Below are positions 10,001 through 19,195 of a DNA stretch of 30,532 nt, in pieces; position 1 is the first letter of the stretch; each line of letters begins with the position of its first letter. The position numbers and the translations under genes are program-made. Origin of the DNA: Branchiostoma floridae (taxonomy: Eukaryota; Chordata; Leptocardii; Amphioxiformes; Branchiostomatidae); contig NC_049991.1 in assembly GCF_000003815.2 (NCBI RefSeq), positions 848,413 through 878,944 on the forward strand, written 5' to 3'. The notes beneath the pieces were generated by a model, which was not told the origin of the DNA, did no database searches, and saw only the letters and a program-made list of their open reading frames with translations.

Positions 10001-13000
10001 GGAACCTAAAGCTCAGGCTAAGGGCACAACCCGGTGCGAATCCGCAGCCCGATGGCACACAAAGTTTACGCGGCGTGTCTGCGTGCTCACGTTTAGGCAA
10101 AAAAATGAAACCAGTTTATTTGCGCTATAAGCCACCTCAGCTTTTTGTTTTGTACTGTCTTTAACAAATGACATGTAACGTTATGTATCTTATCCAGCTG
10201 CTTGGAGGAGAGGTGTACCAGTACCATGCTAAGGTTAACATTAAGAAGCCGCAGGAAGGAGGGGCGTTTGTGTGGCACCAGGACTATGGGTGGGTCAAAC
10301 TATTCTTCACCAATATTGTAACAATGCATTGATGTATTGATAGTGTTCAGCACCAAGGACCAGCTCATGTATTGATGGTGTTCAGCACCAAGGCCAGACG
10401 TAGTTGCTCATGTATTGATAGTGTTCAGCACCAAGGACAGACGTAGTTGCTCATGTATTGATGGTGTTCAGCACCAAGGCCAGACGTAGTTGCTCATGTA
10501 TTGATAGTGTTCAGCACCAAGGAAAGGCGTAGTTGCTCATGTATTGATAGTGTTCAGCACCAAGGCCAGACGTAGTTGCTCATGTATTGATAGTGTTCAG
10601 CACCAAAGGAAGACGTAGTTGCTCATGTATTGATAGTGTTCAGCACCAAGGACAGACTTACTTGCTCATGTATTGATGGTATGCAGCACCAAGGACAGAC
10701 TTTTGTCAAGGAATGAACAATTCACTGCCGTCGTGACGTCATGCTATGCAGATAGAGCACGTGACTCAGTAAGCAGGGGATTATACGTTGAGGAAGTCTA
10801 TGGCGCCTACCGTCTCTGTTCAGGGATGGTAACATAAGGACCTTATTTGCATAATTAATGACAAATACAATTGATACACCAGTTGTACAGGATTAAATCA
10901 TTTGGCGAAGGTATGGGGTCATGGAACCCTAGTTTTTGTTTCAGAACTATCTAAAATTTATCATAACCTCATTCGCATATCAGTTCATAGTTGAAAAACA
11001 GGTCAAATGATCTTAGTGTAATGTGCTATTGTTCTTGAAAAGCAAATAAAGTAAAAGTAAAGTAGTGGACGCTACATAAAATAACTACTATTTGGTGAAG
11101 TATTCCAAGGTTTGCAAAGAGTAGTGACAAAATGTTCATAACTGGACATGTAGTCGTCATTGTCTGACCTTTATCCTATTTCTTAACATTAGATACTGGT
11201 ATAACAACGGCCTGCTGTTTCCAGACATGGGAACAGTGTTCATTGCCATGGACGCAGCTGACAAGCAAAACGGGTGTCTTCAGGTTGGTGTTGACCTGTG
11301 ACCAGTGTGTGGATCAGGTGATCTGTATGGTTGGAGTAATGACCTATGACCTGTGTGTGGATCAGGTGATCTGTATGGGTTAGAGTAATGACCTGTGAGT
11401 GGATCAGGTGATCTGTAAGAGTTAGAGTAATGACCTGTGTGTGGATCAGGTGATCTGTATGGTTGGAGTAACGATCTGTGAAATGTGTGTGGATCAGGTG
11501 ATCTGTATGGTTGGAGTAACGATCTGTGAAATGTGTGTGGATCAGGTGATCTGTATGGTTGGAGTAATGACCTATGACCTGTGTGTGATCAGGTAATCAG
11601 TATGGTTGAATTAATGACCTGTGACCTGTGTGTGGATCAGGTGATCTGTATGGTTGAAGTAACGATCTATGACCTGTTTGTGGATCAGGTGATCTGTATG
11701 GTTGGAGTAATGACCTATGGCCTGTGTGTGGATCATGTATGAAGTCATGACCTATGACCTGTGTGTGGACAGGTGATGCGGGGGTCACACCGTGCGGGCC
11801 GCATCGATCACAAACGTGTGGGGGGACAGACAGGAGCGGACCCTGACAGGGTGCAACATCTGGAGAAGGTCAAGTCTCTGCTATTTTCATTATATATGAC
11901 GTTATGCGGTGGATGGGTCTTGATGTGTGTGCTCCATTGTTGTTGCTCCATGTGCGGGGATTTACCACCATGAAATTATAGTATTGTTTCATTGGTTATG
12001 CAAATTAGGTTTGCATGATATCCATTGATATTCTTAGTTTTAACTTAGTTTTATATATGCATTTATATACAGTCCTATCATGGACAGTCTCCCCACAAGG
12101 ACAAAGTCACTACAAACACTCTGTTTCTCGGAAAGGAAAAAGGAAGCTAACACAGAATCCACACTGCAAAGATAGCGTTCAACGGTCACCGAAAGCCCAG
12201 GTCTTTTGTTCGGAACTGTATCAATTCCAATATAAAAAATATTCTATTGACATATTTTATTTGTAAATCATCGCCATCCTCCTTGTGGAAACATTTCCTC
12301 TGTTGTGTCTAGGTGCTAGAAGTGGTGCATGCAGAATTGGAAGCTGGCGATGCCATATTTTTCCACTCTAACGTCTTGCACCGGAGCGACGCGAACAAGT
12401 CGGACCGGATGAGATGGGGATATCTGATCGCGTACAACAGGGCCACGAACGACCCCGTGTACGAGCATTACAACGCCTCCTACACGCCGCTTCACATGGT
12501 CAGTAGGAACACAAACTCGGTAACACGTCAAGAAATCAGTGAAAGCTAGCCTCCCGCTGTCAGAAGTTGTTTCAACCATGTGTTACATACAGCGCCTCAG
12601 CGGCGCCGAACTTCATATTGCCTGTAAAAAAACACTTACAGAAAACAGCAGTTATTGCTTGGCTTAAATCGCTAGTCGTAGCTCGCATTAAGCTAAGGCC
12701 ACAGCCCGCCGCACGTGCTAATACGTGCGGTCTACGTGCCAAAACGTGGGCAATCTGTAAGTGGTAAGTACCGCGGCCGCCTCCGTACGAACTCGTAGGG
12801 AATCCGACGGATTTTGGAGCACGCATACACGCCGTTGAACTTTACGTGCAGGCAAAAATTTTCACGTACGGAAAAATCGCACGTACGGCGGGTTGTGCCC
12901 TTAGCTTTAGCTACATCGCACTATTATCATAACTGCCTACTTGACAAATTACCTTATTTCAGCTCAAATCGTGGATACCTGATTATTATTTTTCTAATAC

Positions 13001-13247
13001 TTTAATACGGGGAGGATTAGTTACCTTTGTTGACATTTTTCATAATCAGATGTTTCCCAGCAAAATGTATAGAAAACTAAGCAAGTAATTTATTTTAACG
13101 AAAGATCGAAATCATTTCTTTCCCGCTAAGCAGGTTGATGACTCGGAGATCAAGAGGTGCACCAACATGACGGACTTCTCCGGGAAAGGTTTCACCGACC
13201 CCGCCGACAACAAGAACATCTCCGGTGTCAAAGTCAGAGGGCACTGA
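7079..13247 (+). CDS. PhyH-family 2-oxoglutarate/Fe(II) dioxygenase, L-proline trans-4-hydroxylase-like
   Basis: Eight exons join with consistent phases: 7079-7091, 8313-8394, 9417-9612, 10198-10289, 11193-11283, 11773-11868, 12313-12498 and 13134-13247 (stop TGA). They give 289 residues starting [13 protein letters not shown], a normal length for the family. The iron-binding triad is visible: H124 and D126 in WHQDYG (exon 4) and H213 in VLHRSD (exon 7). R224, eleven residues later, matches the 2-oxoglutarate-binding Arg of PhyH enzymes. [13 protein letters not shown] in exon 6 is also typical of the family. Members hydroxylate small carboxylic acids, acyl-CoAs or amino acids using 2-oxoglutarate, O2 and Fe(II). 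The substrate here is not shown by sequence, and the proline-hydroxylase label is a family name only. No peroxisomal SKL-type C-terminus is present (it ends KVRGH). The 13-base coding part of exon 1 is short but has a good ATG context and phase. It is the least certain exon. Confidence 0.92.
7508..8062. mobile_element. Non-autonomous DNA element with about 43-bp TIRs
   Basis: This element lies in oxygenase intron 1. The left end (7508-7549, starting CCCCGTTTATGATGC) and right end (8020-8062, ending GCATCATGAACGGGG) are complementary with few mismatches. Inside, the AAACGG/CCGTTT words recur near both ends. An 87-codon minus-strand frame at 7545-7808 has no recognisable domain and is not called. 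No clear target duplication was found, so the superfamily is unknown. Confidence 0.75.
8683..9260 (+). mobile_element. Internally deleted mariner-type element
   Basis: The element lies in oxygenase intron 2. It is flanked by TA on both sides (8681-8682 and 9261-9262), as for Tc1/mariner insertion. Terminal inverted repeats of about 33 bp start CGAGGGGCATTCAATAAG and differ by one base. The interior holds the 5' part of a mariner transposase frame and a short piece resembling its 3' end. At 578 bp it is less than half the length of an autonomous mariner, so it could move only with help from another copy. Confidence 0.88.
8845..9174 (+). pseudogene. Mariner transposase remnant, N-terminal HTH part only
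   Basis: The frame encodes 109 residues. The first 75 or so match the paired helix-turn-helix DNA-binding region of mariner/SETMAR-type transposases: [17 protein letters not shown], then [17 protein letters not shown], then a PRPGRPSS linker. The catalytic DD34D domain is missing. The frame jumps to a short tail ([10 protein letters not shown]) that resembles the C-terminal end of such transposases, pointing to one internal deletion. It lies inside a host intron in the same orientation as the host gene. Confidence 0.8.
9681..9914. mobile_element. Foldback element with alternating purine-pyrimidine centre
   Basis: The element lies in oxygenase intron 3. Left arm from 9681 (AGGAAAGACGGGAGAGT) and right arm ending at 9914 (CCCCGTCTTTCCT) are complementary through about 75-90 bp with scattered mismatches. 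The shared inner words are CACCTCAC, GGATTG and GTTCTGCGCG. The centre, about 9753-9846, is a CG/CA/TA alternating tract rich in GCACGC, a sequence type prone to form Z-DNA. It has no coding capacity. Confidence 0.78.
10013..10096 (-). mobile_element. Truncated copy of the Harbinger-like MITE
   Basis: Starting with GGCTAAGGGCACAACCC, this stretch matches, in the reverse sense, the right half of the element at 26011-26310. The shared words are GATGGCACACAAAGTTT and CGGCGTGTCTG. Only one end is present, so it is a broken copy. Confidence 0.7.
10325..10697. repeat. Minisatellite, 43-bp unit, in oxygenase intron 4
   Basis: About eight copies of a unit CATGTATTGATAGTGTTCAG followed by CACCAAGGACAGACGTAGTTGCT repeat in tandem. 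The first copies are shorter or shifted and the last ones drift. The array starts about 35 bases after the exon 4 donor. Confidence 0.88.
10834..10857. repeat. Octamer-type dispersed repeat copy
   Basis: In reverse complement this reads TTATGCAAATAAGGTCCTTA, closely matching the palindromic copy at 14474-14502. It contains the ATGCAAAT octamer word. It lies in oxygenase intron 4. Confidence 0.5.
11297..11760. repeat. Minisatellite copying the 3' splice-site region of oxygenase exon 6
   Basis: About ten imperfect copies of a 41-54 bp unit contain GTGTGTGGATCAGGTGATCTG then TATGGTTGGAGTAATGACC. The array fills nearly all of intron 5. The true acceptor at 11771-11772 sits in GTGTGTGGACAGGTGATG, which resembles the unit core, so the array appears to come from or run into the splice junction. 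Each unit carries a decoy TCAG/GTGAT site. Confidence 0.85.
12691..12906. mobile_element. Harbinger-like MITE, 216 bp
   Basis: The element lies in oxygenase intron 7. The left end AGCTAAGGCCACAGCCCGCC and the right end GGCGGGTTGTGCCCTTAGCT are imperfect inverted repeats of about 28 bp. TTA lies directly outside both ends (12688-12690 and 12907-12909), a 3-bp duplication of the PIF/Harbinger type. A longer relative is at 26011-26310 and a broken one at 10013-10096. Confidence 0.8.
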
Positions 13248-14596
13248 TGTACTACGGTGGCCGCGTTGAAACCTTGTAACCTTCTACTTCTGGGCCACAG
13301 TACAGATGAGCTCAGTCTGTTGTTCGTTTCTCTGAATATATGAACGTCAAATTAAAGAATTTTTTAGTTGAATGCAGTTCAAAGTTAAAACTTATCATGT
13401 GCAAATCTGTATGAAAATAATGATAATTGTTTCAGACGGAAGGTTCGAAAGTTTAATTGATATCTGTGGTAGATACGAGACCTCTACATTGTCTTTTCCT
13501 GGATACCCAGAGCGCTAGTTGATCAGAACAACAGATGACATCCAGTATATGCTTTGGTAGGATGGACAACGATGAGATACGACGATAAAATAATGAACAA
13601 TCTATCAGTGTTTGTAGTATGATTTGCAAACGTTAAGTCAGAAATGGAATGATTTTCTTCTCATTCTATCATCGCGGAAATACAAGAAGAACTAAGTTAC
13701 GCGAAAACTGTAACAGGTACAATGTAAGGCAATATGTACATACATGGGAGTTGACATTTGTGCTATTGCAGGAATCTAACAACTAATCTAATCTAACAGT
13801 ATAACATTATACATATGACATACAAGCTAATACTTCAGAACATTATGTCAATAAAGCATTGTCTCGTTTTGCAAGGAGTTGTAACTGAATTGGCCTACTA
13901 CATAGGTAGATATATGAACAGAACAATATAATGACATATTGAAGATCAGTGTCTTGACATGTGGTGGTACTTTTTTGGACTTACATACATTTTGGATTAT
14001 AATAGGTTTTGACGGTCTTCAACGTGGGTCGGACAATACATTATGAAGTGGAATTCGTTCTAAATGCCGTTATAGCATATGGGACACAGCCTCTCATTGG
14101 ATGGTATGTTGTAGTGTCGGCCCTTTTCGGTTTGTATTGTGTGAGCACTAATCTTTAGTTTCGTTAGGTTATTCTAAATATCGTTTTGGACAGATGAGAG
14201 ATATTTGTCGAAACAAATTTTATTTCATTTTACAATAAGTGCTGACTTTATTTCTTATCACCTACCAACGTATCTTGCAGACGGTTTTTGAATATATTTC
14301 CAAAATGGTTTGCATTAACGACAGGATTAAGCCAAACATTTTGGAAACCATGTCTAAATACACAACAAGCGACATACTGACATCAGCGGAAGCAACTAGA
14401 GTTCCACGACCTGGTACCTTCTTTAGTTAATGATAACAGTTTTGAGTGAAGTATTATAAATGTGAATCATTGATTATGCAAATAAGGTCCTCATTTGCAT
14501 AAATCTTGATCTCCACCCAAATTATACAAGTTGTTTGTTTAAAGTACGAATTTCAAAGTCTTATCTTAGAAAAGAAACATAGCATTTTCAGAACAA
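13248..14596. other. 3' UTR of the oxygenase gene and convergent intergenic region
   Basis: No coding exon was recognised. Likely poly(A) signals are ATTAAA at 13351-13356, about 105 bases after the stop, and AATAAA at 13850-13855. The region is AT-rich. Short open frames such as the 63-codon one at 14239-14430 lack any recognisable domain. Confidence 0.5.
14474..14502. repeat. Palindromic pair of ATGCAAAT octamers
   Basis: TTATGCAAAT (14474-14483) and ATTTGCATAA (14493-14502) form a perfect 10-bp inverted repeat around the 9-base spacer AAGGTCCTC. ATGCAAAT is the classic POU/Oct octamer. Similar words recur at 10834-10857 and 15332-15368, so this may be a small dispersed repeat rather than a regulatory site. 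Confidence 0.6.
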
Positions 14597-14906
14597 GAGT
14601 TTTCAAAACCGGAAGTTCCCCTGCAATACTATAGCAAGCCGCAAGGGGAAGGGCGAAATCTACTCGTTTAGAGGGCTTATCAAGACCTACCCACAAACCA
14701 AATTTGAAGACAATCCGTCCAGGCATTCACGTGTTTTGAGACACACATGCGCACAGACTCGCACAGACAGACATATGCTCCCGAGCAAGTGAATGTATAA
14801 GCGTTTACCAGTAATTATCAGTTTTGTTTTTCTGGTCGTGTTGTCAGTGTGTGTGTGTGTGCGTGTGTGTGTGTGTATGTATGTGTGTGTGTGTGTGTGT
14901 GTGCCA

Positions 14907-14942
<36 letters not shown>

Positions 14943-15151
14943 GTGTGTGTGTGTGTTTGAGTCTGTGTGTGTTTGTGTGTGTGTGTATGTGTGTGTGTAA
15001 GTATGTGTGTGTGTATGTGTGTGTTCGAGAATATTTGGATATCTTGATATTTGGTCGATTGGTAGGCGTTGATGAGACCTCGGAATTATTACATTTGGGC
15101 TCCTAGCGGCTTACGATGATACTTCAGCGGAACTTCCAGTTTTGATAACTC
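14597..15151. mobile_element. TIR element enclosing a GT microsatellite
   Basis: The left end GAGTTTTCAAAACCGGAAGT (from 14597) and the right end ACTTCCAGTTTTGATAACTC (to 15151) are complementary. Similarity continues inward through GCAAGCCGCAAGGG versus the complement of CCTAGCGGCTTACG. No transposase is visible. Another partial copy of the end is at 18099-18150. The limits are approximate because the arms are diverged. Confidence 0.65.
14848..15024. repeat. (GT)n microsatellite with interruptions
   Basis: About 175 bases of mostly TG dinucleotides are broken by TATG, CCAG and TTTGAG interruptions. A Cys/Val open frame across it is an artefact of the repeat. Confidence 0.95.
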
Positions 15152-15331
15152 GTTTTCAACTGGACACGATTTTTGATTGGAAAACCTGTTGGGTCCTCTT
15201 AGCTAATTTGGGACTGTGGGAATATTTTAGCTGCAGACTTTGAAACAAGATAAGTCAGGAAGGATTTGATGAATTTTCATGTTTCTTGACCTACAGATGG
15301 CTTTGATGAAGACCAACATAATGTTTTGTAA

Positions 15332-15368
15332 ATAATGCAAATCAGGACTTCGTTTACATAAATAATGA
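15332..15368. repeat. Octamer-type dispersed repeat copy
   Basis: ATGCAAATCAGGACTTCG then TTTACATAAAT matches the layout of the palindromic copy at 14474-14502 with a few changes. It lies just beyond the stop codon of the dynein light chain gene. Confidence 0.45.
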
Positions 15369-15375
15369 GGAAATT

Positions 15376-16752
15376 CTATTCGTAATACACCCCAAACACG
15401 GTTCCCGTGGCGTACAAAGACTCGTTGTGGAACGAAGCCGCAGCGAAGTTGTCCCGCCGGACGTCCCACAGGCAGCGGCTCGTCACGTGGACACACTGGC
15501 CTCGCTTCTCTCCGATAGAAACAACAACCACCAGCTTCATTCTACAAAAAACACGGACATTATAGACTTTCTAGTCGGGCAGCATATTGCATACAGTGTA
15601 AATACTTACTGTACTTTGAATGTAAAAAATCAAAACGGCCGACAGAGAATCTGTTGGGCACTACCTAGGCCGGCAAACTCTCGCCCTGCATGACTCCTCC
15701 CCGAGTGCTTACCTAAGGTCCTCGGGAAAACCTACTCTCCAAGCAGAGGTTAGGTTCCGGTTTTCTGACGTTCAGCCGGAGCCTAACCTTGCTTGGAGAG
15801 TAGGGAAAACCTGCCTTGGCTGCCAAACAAATTCTCTGCCGGTCCTGGATAAAAGTCTGGCTTCCAGGGTAGGCTAGGGTCTGGTTCCCATGGTACCCGT
15901 ACCTGTCATACTCCAGAGCCTTCACCCTCCGCATGATGTCCTGCGCCAGGCTTTTGGTCAGTTCCCGTGCTCGGTCCACCTGGTAGGTGTCGCCGCCCAA
16001 GTTACACCTCAGCACGGTCAGGATGACCTCCCGCACGGTGGCAACACTGAAGCGGTTCTCGGACTCCAGACGGAACGTGTTGGGCGGAGGAGACTTGTTT
16101 CTACTAAGGTCCACTTGGCTGAAACGTCAACCAAACAGCTCTCACTAATTAAGCAAATTGATTTGCCTCTGATCTTATAAATCTTTACCTATTAAGCTAG
16201 TTAACGTTATATGCCCAACGCTGAAAAATCCATTTGTTATTACTTGGAGTATTCTAAAATAGAGCTTGAAGTATTCTAAAATAGAGCCCAAACGCATATA
16301 CTCTTATATATGCATATGCACCACTTCTTCCGGGATCATAATCATAAACTTGACAATCCTTGCCACCAAAAAATAAAGATCATTACATGTCTGGAACAAA
16401 ACTAAAGATATACAAATGGGAGGTAACGTTACCATTGCCGCGCCAGGTGTTATACCGGCTATAACGTTATAGATACAGATACGGATCACGGAAAGTCGGT
16501 TTGCGATCCGAACTTGACTTTGAAATGTATGTCTCCAACACCTACCAACACACGTCAGCACAATCTACCTGTAGTAGGTGGAAATAACACGCACACACAA
16601 ACACACGCACGCACGCACGCACAGACTCTGGTCAAAATTGTCACTGACCTGCCAAGTTCAGGTTCACAAGCCATGGACACACAGCTCGCACCGGCACAGC
16701 TACGAGGTCTCTCCGTGGGGATGTCAAACAGACTTGACCGTGCAGACTCCAT
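15376..16752 (-). CDS. Tctex1-type dynein light chain (DYNLT5/Tctex1D1-like)
   Basis: Three minus-strand exons join in phase: 16752-16649 (start ATG, context ACTATGG), 16118-15903 and 15541-15376 (stop TAG). They give 161 residues. The N-terminal 45 or so residues are low-complexity. The Tctex1 domain starts at NTFRLESENRFSVATVREVI, continues through RARELTKSLAQDIMRRVKAL and ends with the typical core VVVVSIGEKRGQ, SRCLWDVRRDNF and the C-terminal FGVYYE. Tctex1 proteins are cargo-binding or axonemal/ciliary dynein light chains that dimerise through this fold. The SRCLWD and C-terminal VYYE pattern is closest, from memory, to the Tctex1 domain-containing (DYNLT4/5) branch. A second in-phase donor 6 bases further (exon low end 15897) would add two residues. 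The gene is convergent with the oxygenase gene. Confidence 0.9.
15731..15804. repeat. Perfect-type stem-loop, about 29-bp stem
   Basis: In intron 2 of the dynein light chain gene, CCTACTCTCCAAGCAGAGG and the complement CCTTGCTTGGAGAGTAGG form a stem extended by TTAGGTTCCGG/CCGGAGCCTAA, with one bulged base and a 14-15 base loop. The TCTCCAAGCAG core is shared with the MITE end at 1421, so it may be a minimal relative of that family. Confidence 0.7.
16245..16286. repeat. Short tandem direct repeat
   Basis: The word GTATTCTAAAATAGAGC occurs twice about 21 bases apart in intron 1 of the dynein light chain gene, with similar bases before each copy (TTGGA, TTGAA). Confidence 0.75.
16589..16622. 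repeat. CA/GCAC simple repeat
   Basis: A short run of CACACACAAACACA then CGCACGCACGCACGCA lies just inside the first intron of the dynein light chain gene. Confidence 0.85.
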
Positions 16753-17738
16753 AGTCGCATAGGTGAGTCTTTGTCTAATCAAAATCTTTTACCTAACTTT
16801 ACCACTTTTCTGTCTACAAAACTACGTGTTTCGGCCTGTGTGGGCATGTAATCTGCACCATAACTCGATTACTCAGCTGGCTCCTTACCTTACATTTCGT
16901 CACGCTCATGGAATACCAAATCGTTCAGCAGGAGAATATTTGGAATATGTTGCTGTATATGCAAATTTACACTATCAAGGCTGTAAATGATGGCATTTGA
17001 TTGATCAGCCACCCCGAGAAATCAGCTGTATTTTTGTAAGGAAGCCTTTCTAATTCTGTTCTGTAAACCCGTGTCAAACTGATTTTCACAATGTAGTTTG
17101 AGACTTGATTTAAAGAAACAAGGGGCGAGAGGGGACCAATCAATTTTGCAGGGATACGGTTTGATTTATGAAGGATTTCTGTGACGAATGAATGACGAAA
17201 CTGCTAAGTAACAGGCTACTTCTGTTCTTCCTTACTGTATCACGTCATCTTTCCTGAACACTTGGGTTTCATAACGAAGGCAACTGCACGCTCGTATCAG
17301 TTTTGGGCAGTACATACGAAGGCCCATGAGTACAATGGGAGCCTATTTTCTTGAGTCCACTTACATTCATACTTACTTATCATAAGAATTTAATTATAGA
17401 CAAGGGACTACGAGGGAAATGGGGGAAATGGATAAAATGTTTCAGCTGATAGCGCACAAAGTGACATTGCCGATAAGATTGTGTCTATTGTCTTGATAAC
17501 TTTCGTCGGTATAGGACAACTCGTTTTCATTGCATGACAGCAGAAATCCGGCATTCCTCCAACGACAACGTATAAAAGAAGTGGATCTTTTGATTTGACC
17601 TCTTTCGTTCCCTCCCCTAAATGATTCTTCACTTCTTTATATAAAGATGTCAAAGAGAAGATTGGAATTCAGGACAGTCCAGAATTGTACTAGGACGAGT
17701 TGATCATCTCAACTTCTTCTTGTCTTTAATGGATTCTT
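16753..17738. other. Upstream region of the dynein light chain gene
   Basis: No coding exon was recognised on either strand. It should contain the promoter and 5' UTR of the minus-strand light chain gene. The reading frame stays open upstream to an ATG at 16782, which would add ten residues. The nearer ATG at 16752 is preferred for its context but this is not decisive. Confidence 0.4.
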
Positions 17739-17947
17739 CTTAGACTTAGGTCACTTTTCCAAACCGGGGCCCGGCCGGGATGTTTTTAGAAACGAAAAAT
17801 CAAACCGTATACCTAGAAAAATACACAAATTATGCCATTGAATCTTATTTTGACATTTTGTGTATTCAAATGTCTTTTATATCATTCTTTTCGCTCCCGA
17901 AAGCTGCCCGGCCGGGCCCCTTTTTTTAAATGTGACCTAAGCCTAAG
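17739..17947. mobile_element. MITE with CTTAGACTTAGGTCAC ends, 209 bp
   Basis: The left end CTTAGACTTAGGTCAC (17739-17754) pairs with the right end GTGACCTAAGCCTAAG (17932-17947). A second paired block GGGGCCCGGCCGGG / CCCGGCCGGGCCCC lies 10-15 bases inside each end. The middle is AT-rich with no gene. Confidence 0.8.
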
Positions 17948-19195
17948 CAAGTGGTTCTTTGCTTCATTACCATTAATATGTCATGGAGGTTATATTTTTA
18001 CTAGTGTCTGTCAACAAAATAACTCAACAACGGCTGGATGGTCTGATTTCATACTTGGTGTGTTGGTGGGTTGTAATGAAAGCTGGAAATGATTAGACTT
18101 TGGGCCCCCTAGCGGCTTCCCATGGTACTGCGGCGGAACGGAACTTCCGGGTTCGTGTTGTTGACATGCTATCTTCACAATGCTTTGGGTGGTTGGAAAG
18201 ACGTGACATACGTTTTGGCCTCTTAGCGGCTAGTTTTAGAATTGTAGCGGTGTTTTTGTCAAACATTGGTGCCCGTCTCTGTTTCATAGCCCTGGTGACA
18301 CTACAACAGGGGGCTAGGCTGGTAGTGTAGTGTGTGTAGCTTTCATACTCTTCCTCTTAGCAGAGAAAGAAGTATGCACCATTTTTAAAGAGTCATTGGA
18401 ATGACCCGACTACAGCATCCAGTTTTCCTTGGTGGCCTTCCATCTAAGTACCGAGCCGACTGCACGTTGTTGAACTTTCGACAATCAATAGCCTGGAGTA
18501 CGCCCAGCCTTGTTGCGATTTGGTCGCTCCCCGAAGGTACGCTTAACTAGGGAGACCTATATTACTTCTTTCTCACATGAAAGTCTACCTGCCACCAGCA
18601 CCAAGAAGATCGCCTGTTCAGGACAAAGTATGCAAAATCCAGAAGTTATGCTTCAGTACCAAGGTCACACACCAGGGGGACAGAAAAGTTATGCTGACTA
18701 CTATCAGGAAACACAAACAGATACAGACACCCCAAAACATTTTTCATGAAGGCAACAAACGTTTAACACGTCTTGACTTGACAAAATTGAACAATCTTTA
18801 TTACTGCCCTTTCTAGAATGTTATTCAGAACAATATTTCTTACCTGTTCCAAGTTCTTACATGTACCTGGTCCCGTTAATACTAAACCTTGCAAATCGGA
18901 TTCGGGTAAGTCGCATTAGAGGGACACTTGCAACGCAGCAGCCAGTGTTGACATCAACTACACTGAGACTGTACAATAGTACATATCAACATTGATGGAC
19001 CCAAAAAAACAATCCTGGCATTCTTTACTGTGAGCAAATCATAATTTGATAAAATCTAGGGTCCGTTGTGATTATGACGATTGTGATCATGTTGATTGTG
19101 TCATGTCACGAGAGCTGCCCTTTTGTGGAATAAACACCACTCCTCGTGTATGCCGGTTTTGTCTCTGCGCCCCCTTTCTCCATGAATATGGGTAT
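17948..19195. other. 3' flank and UTR of the large minus-strand gene, with repeat copies
   Basis: No coding exon was recognised. A partial copy of the element end seen at 15094-15151 lies at 18099-18150 (CCTAGCGGCTT, GGCGGAACGGAACTTCCGG). The minus strand carries AATAAA at 18802-18797, about 395 bases past the stop codon of the large gene, a plausible poly(A) signal. Short plus-strand frames at 18510-18816 show no domain. Confidence 0.45.
18797..18802 (-). terminator. Candidate poly(A) signal of the large minus-strand gene
   Basis: AATAAA on the minus strand lies about 395 bases downstream of the TGA at 19196-19198. No other evidence for the cleavage site is visible. Confidence 0.4.

Noticed and set aside
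10325-10697. CRISPR-like regular repeat
   Set aside because: The units are contiguous with no unique spacers, in a eukaryotic intron. It is a minisatellite.
14849-15106. 85-codon Cys/Val frame
   Set aside because: It is a translation of a GT microsatellite.
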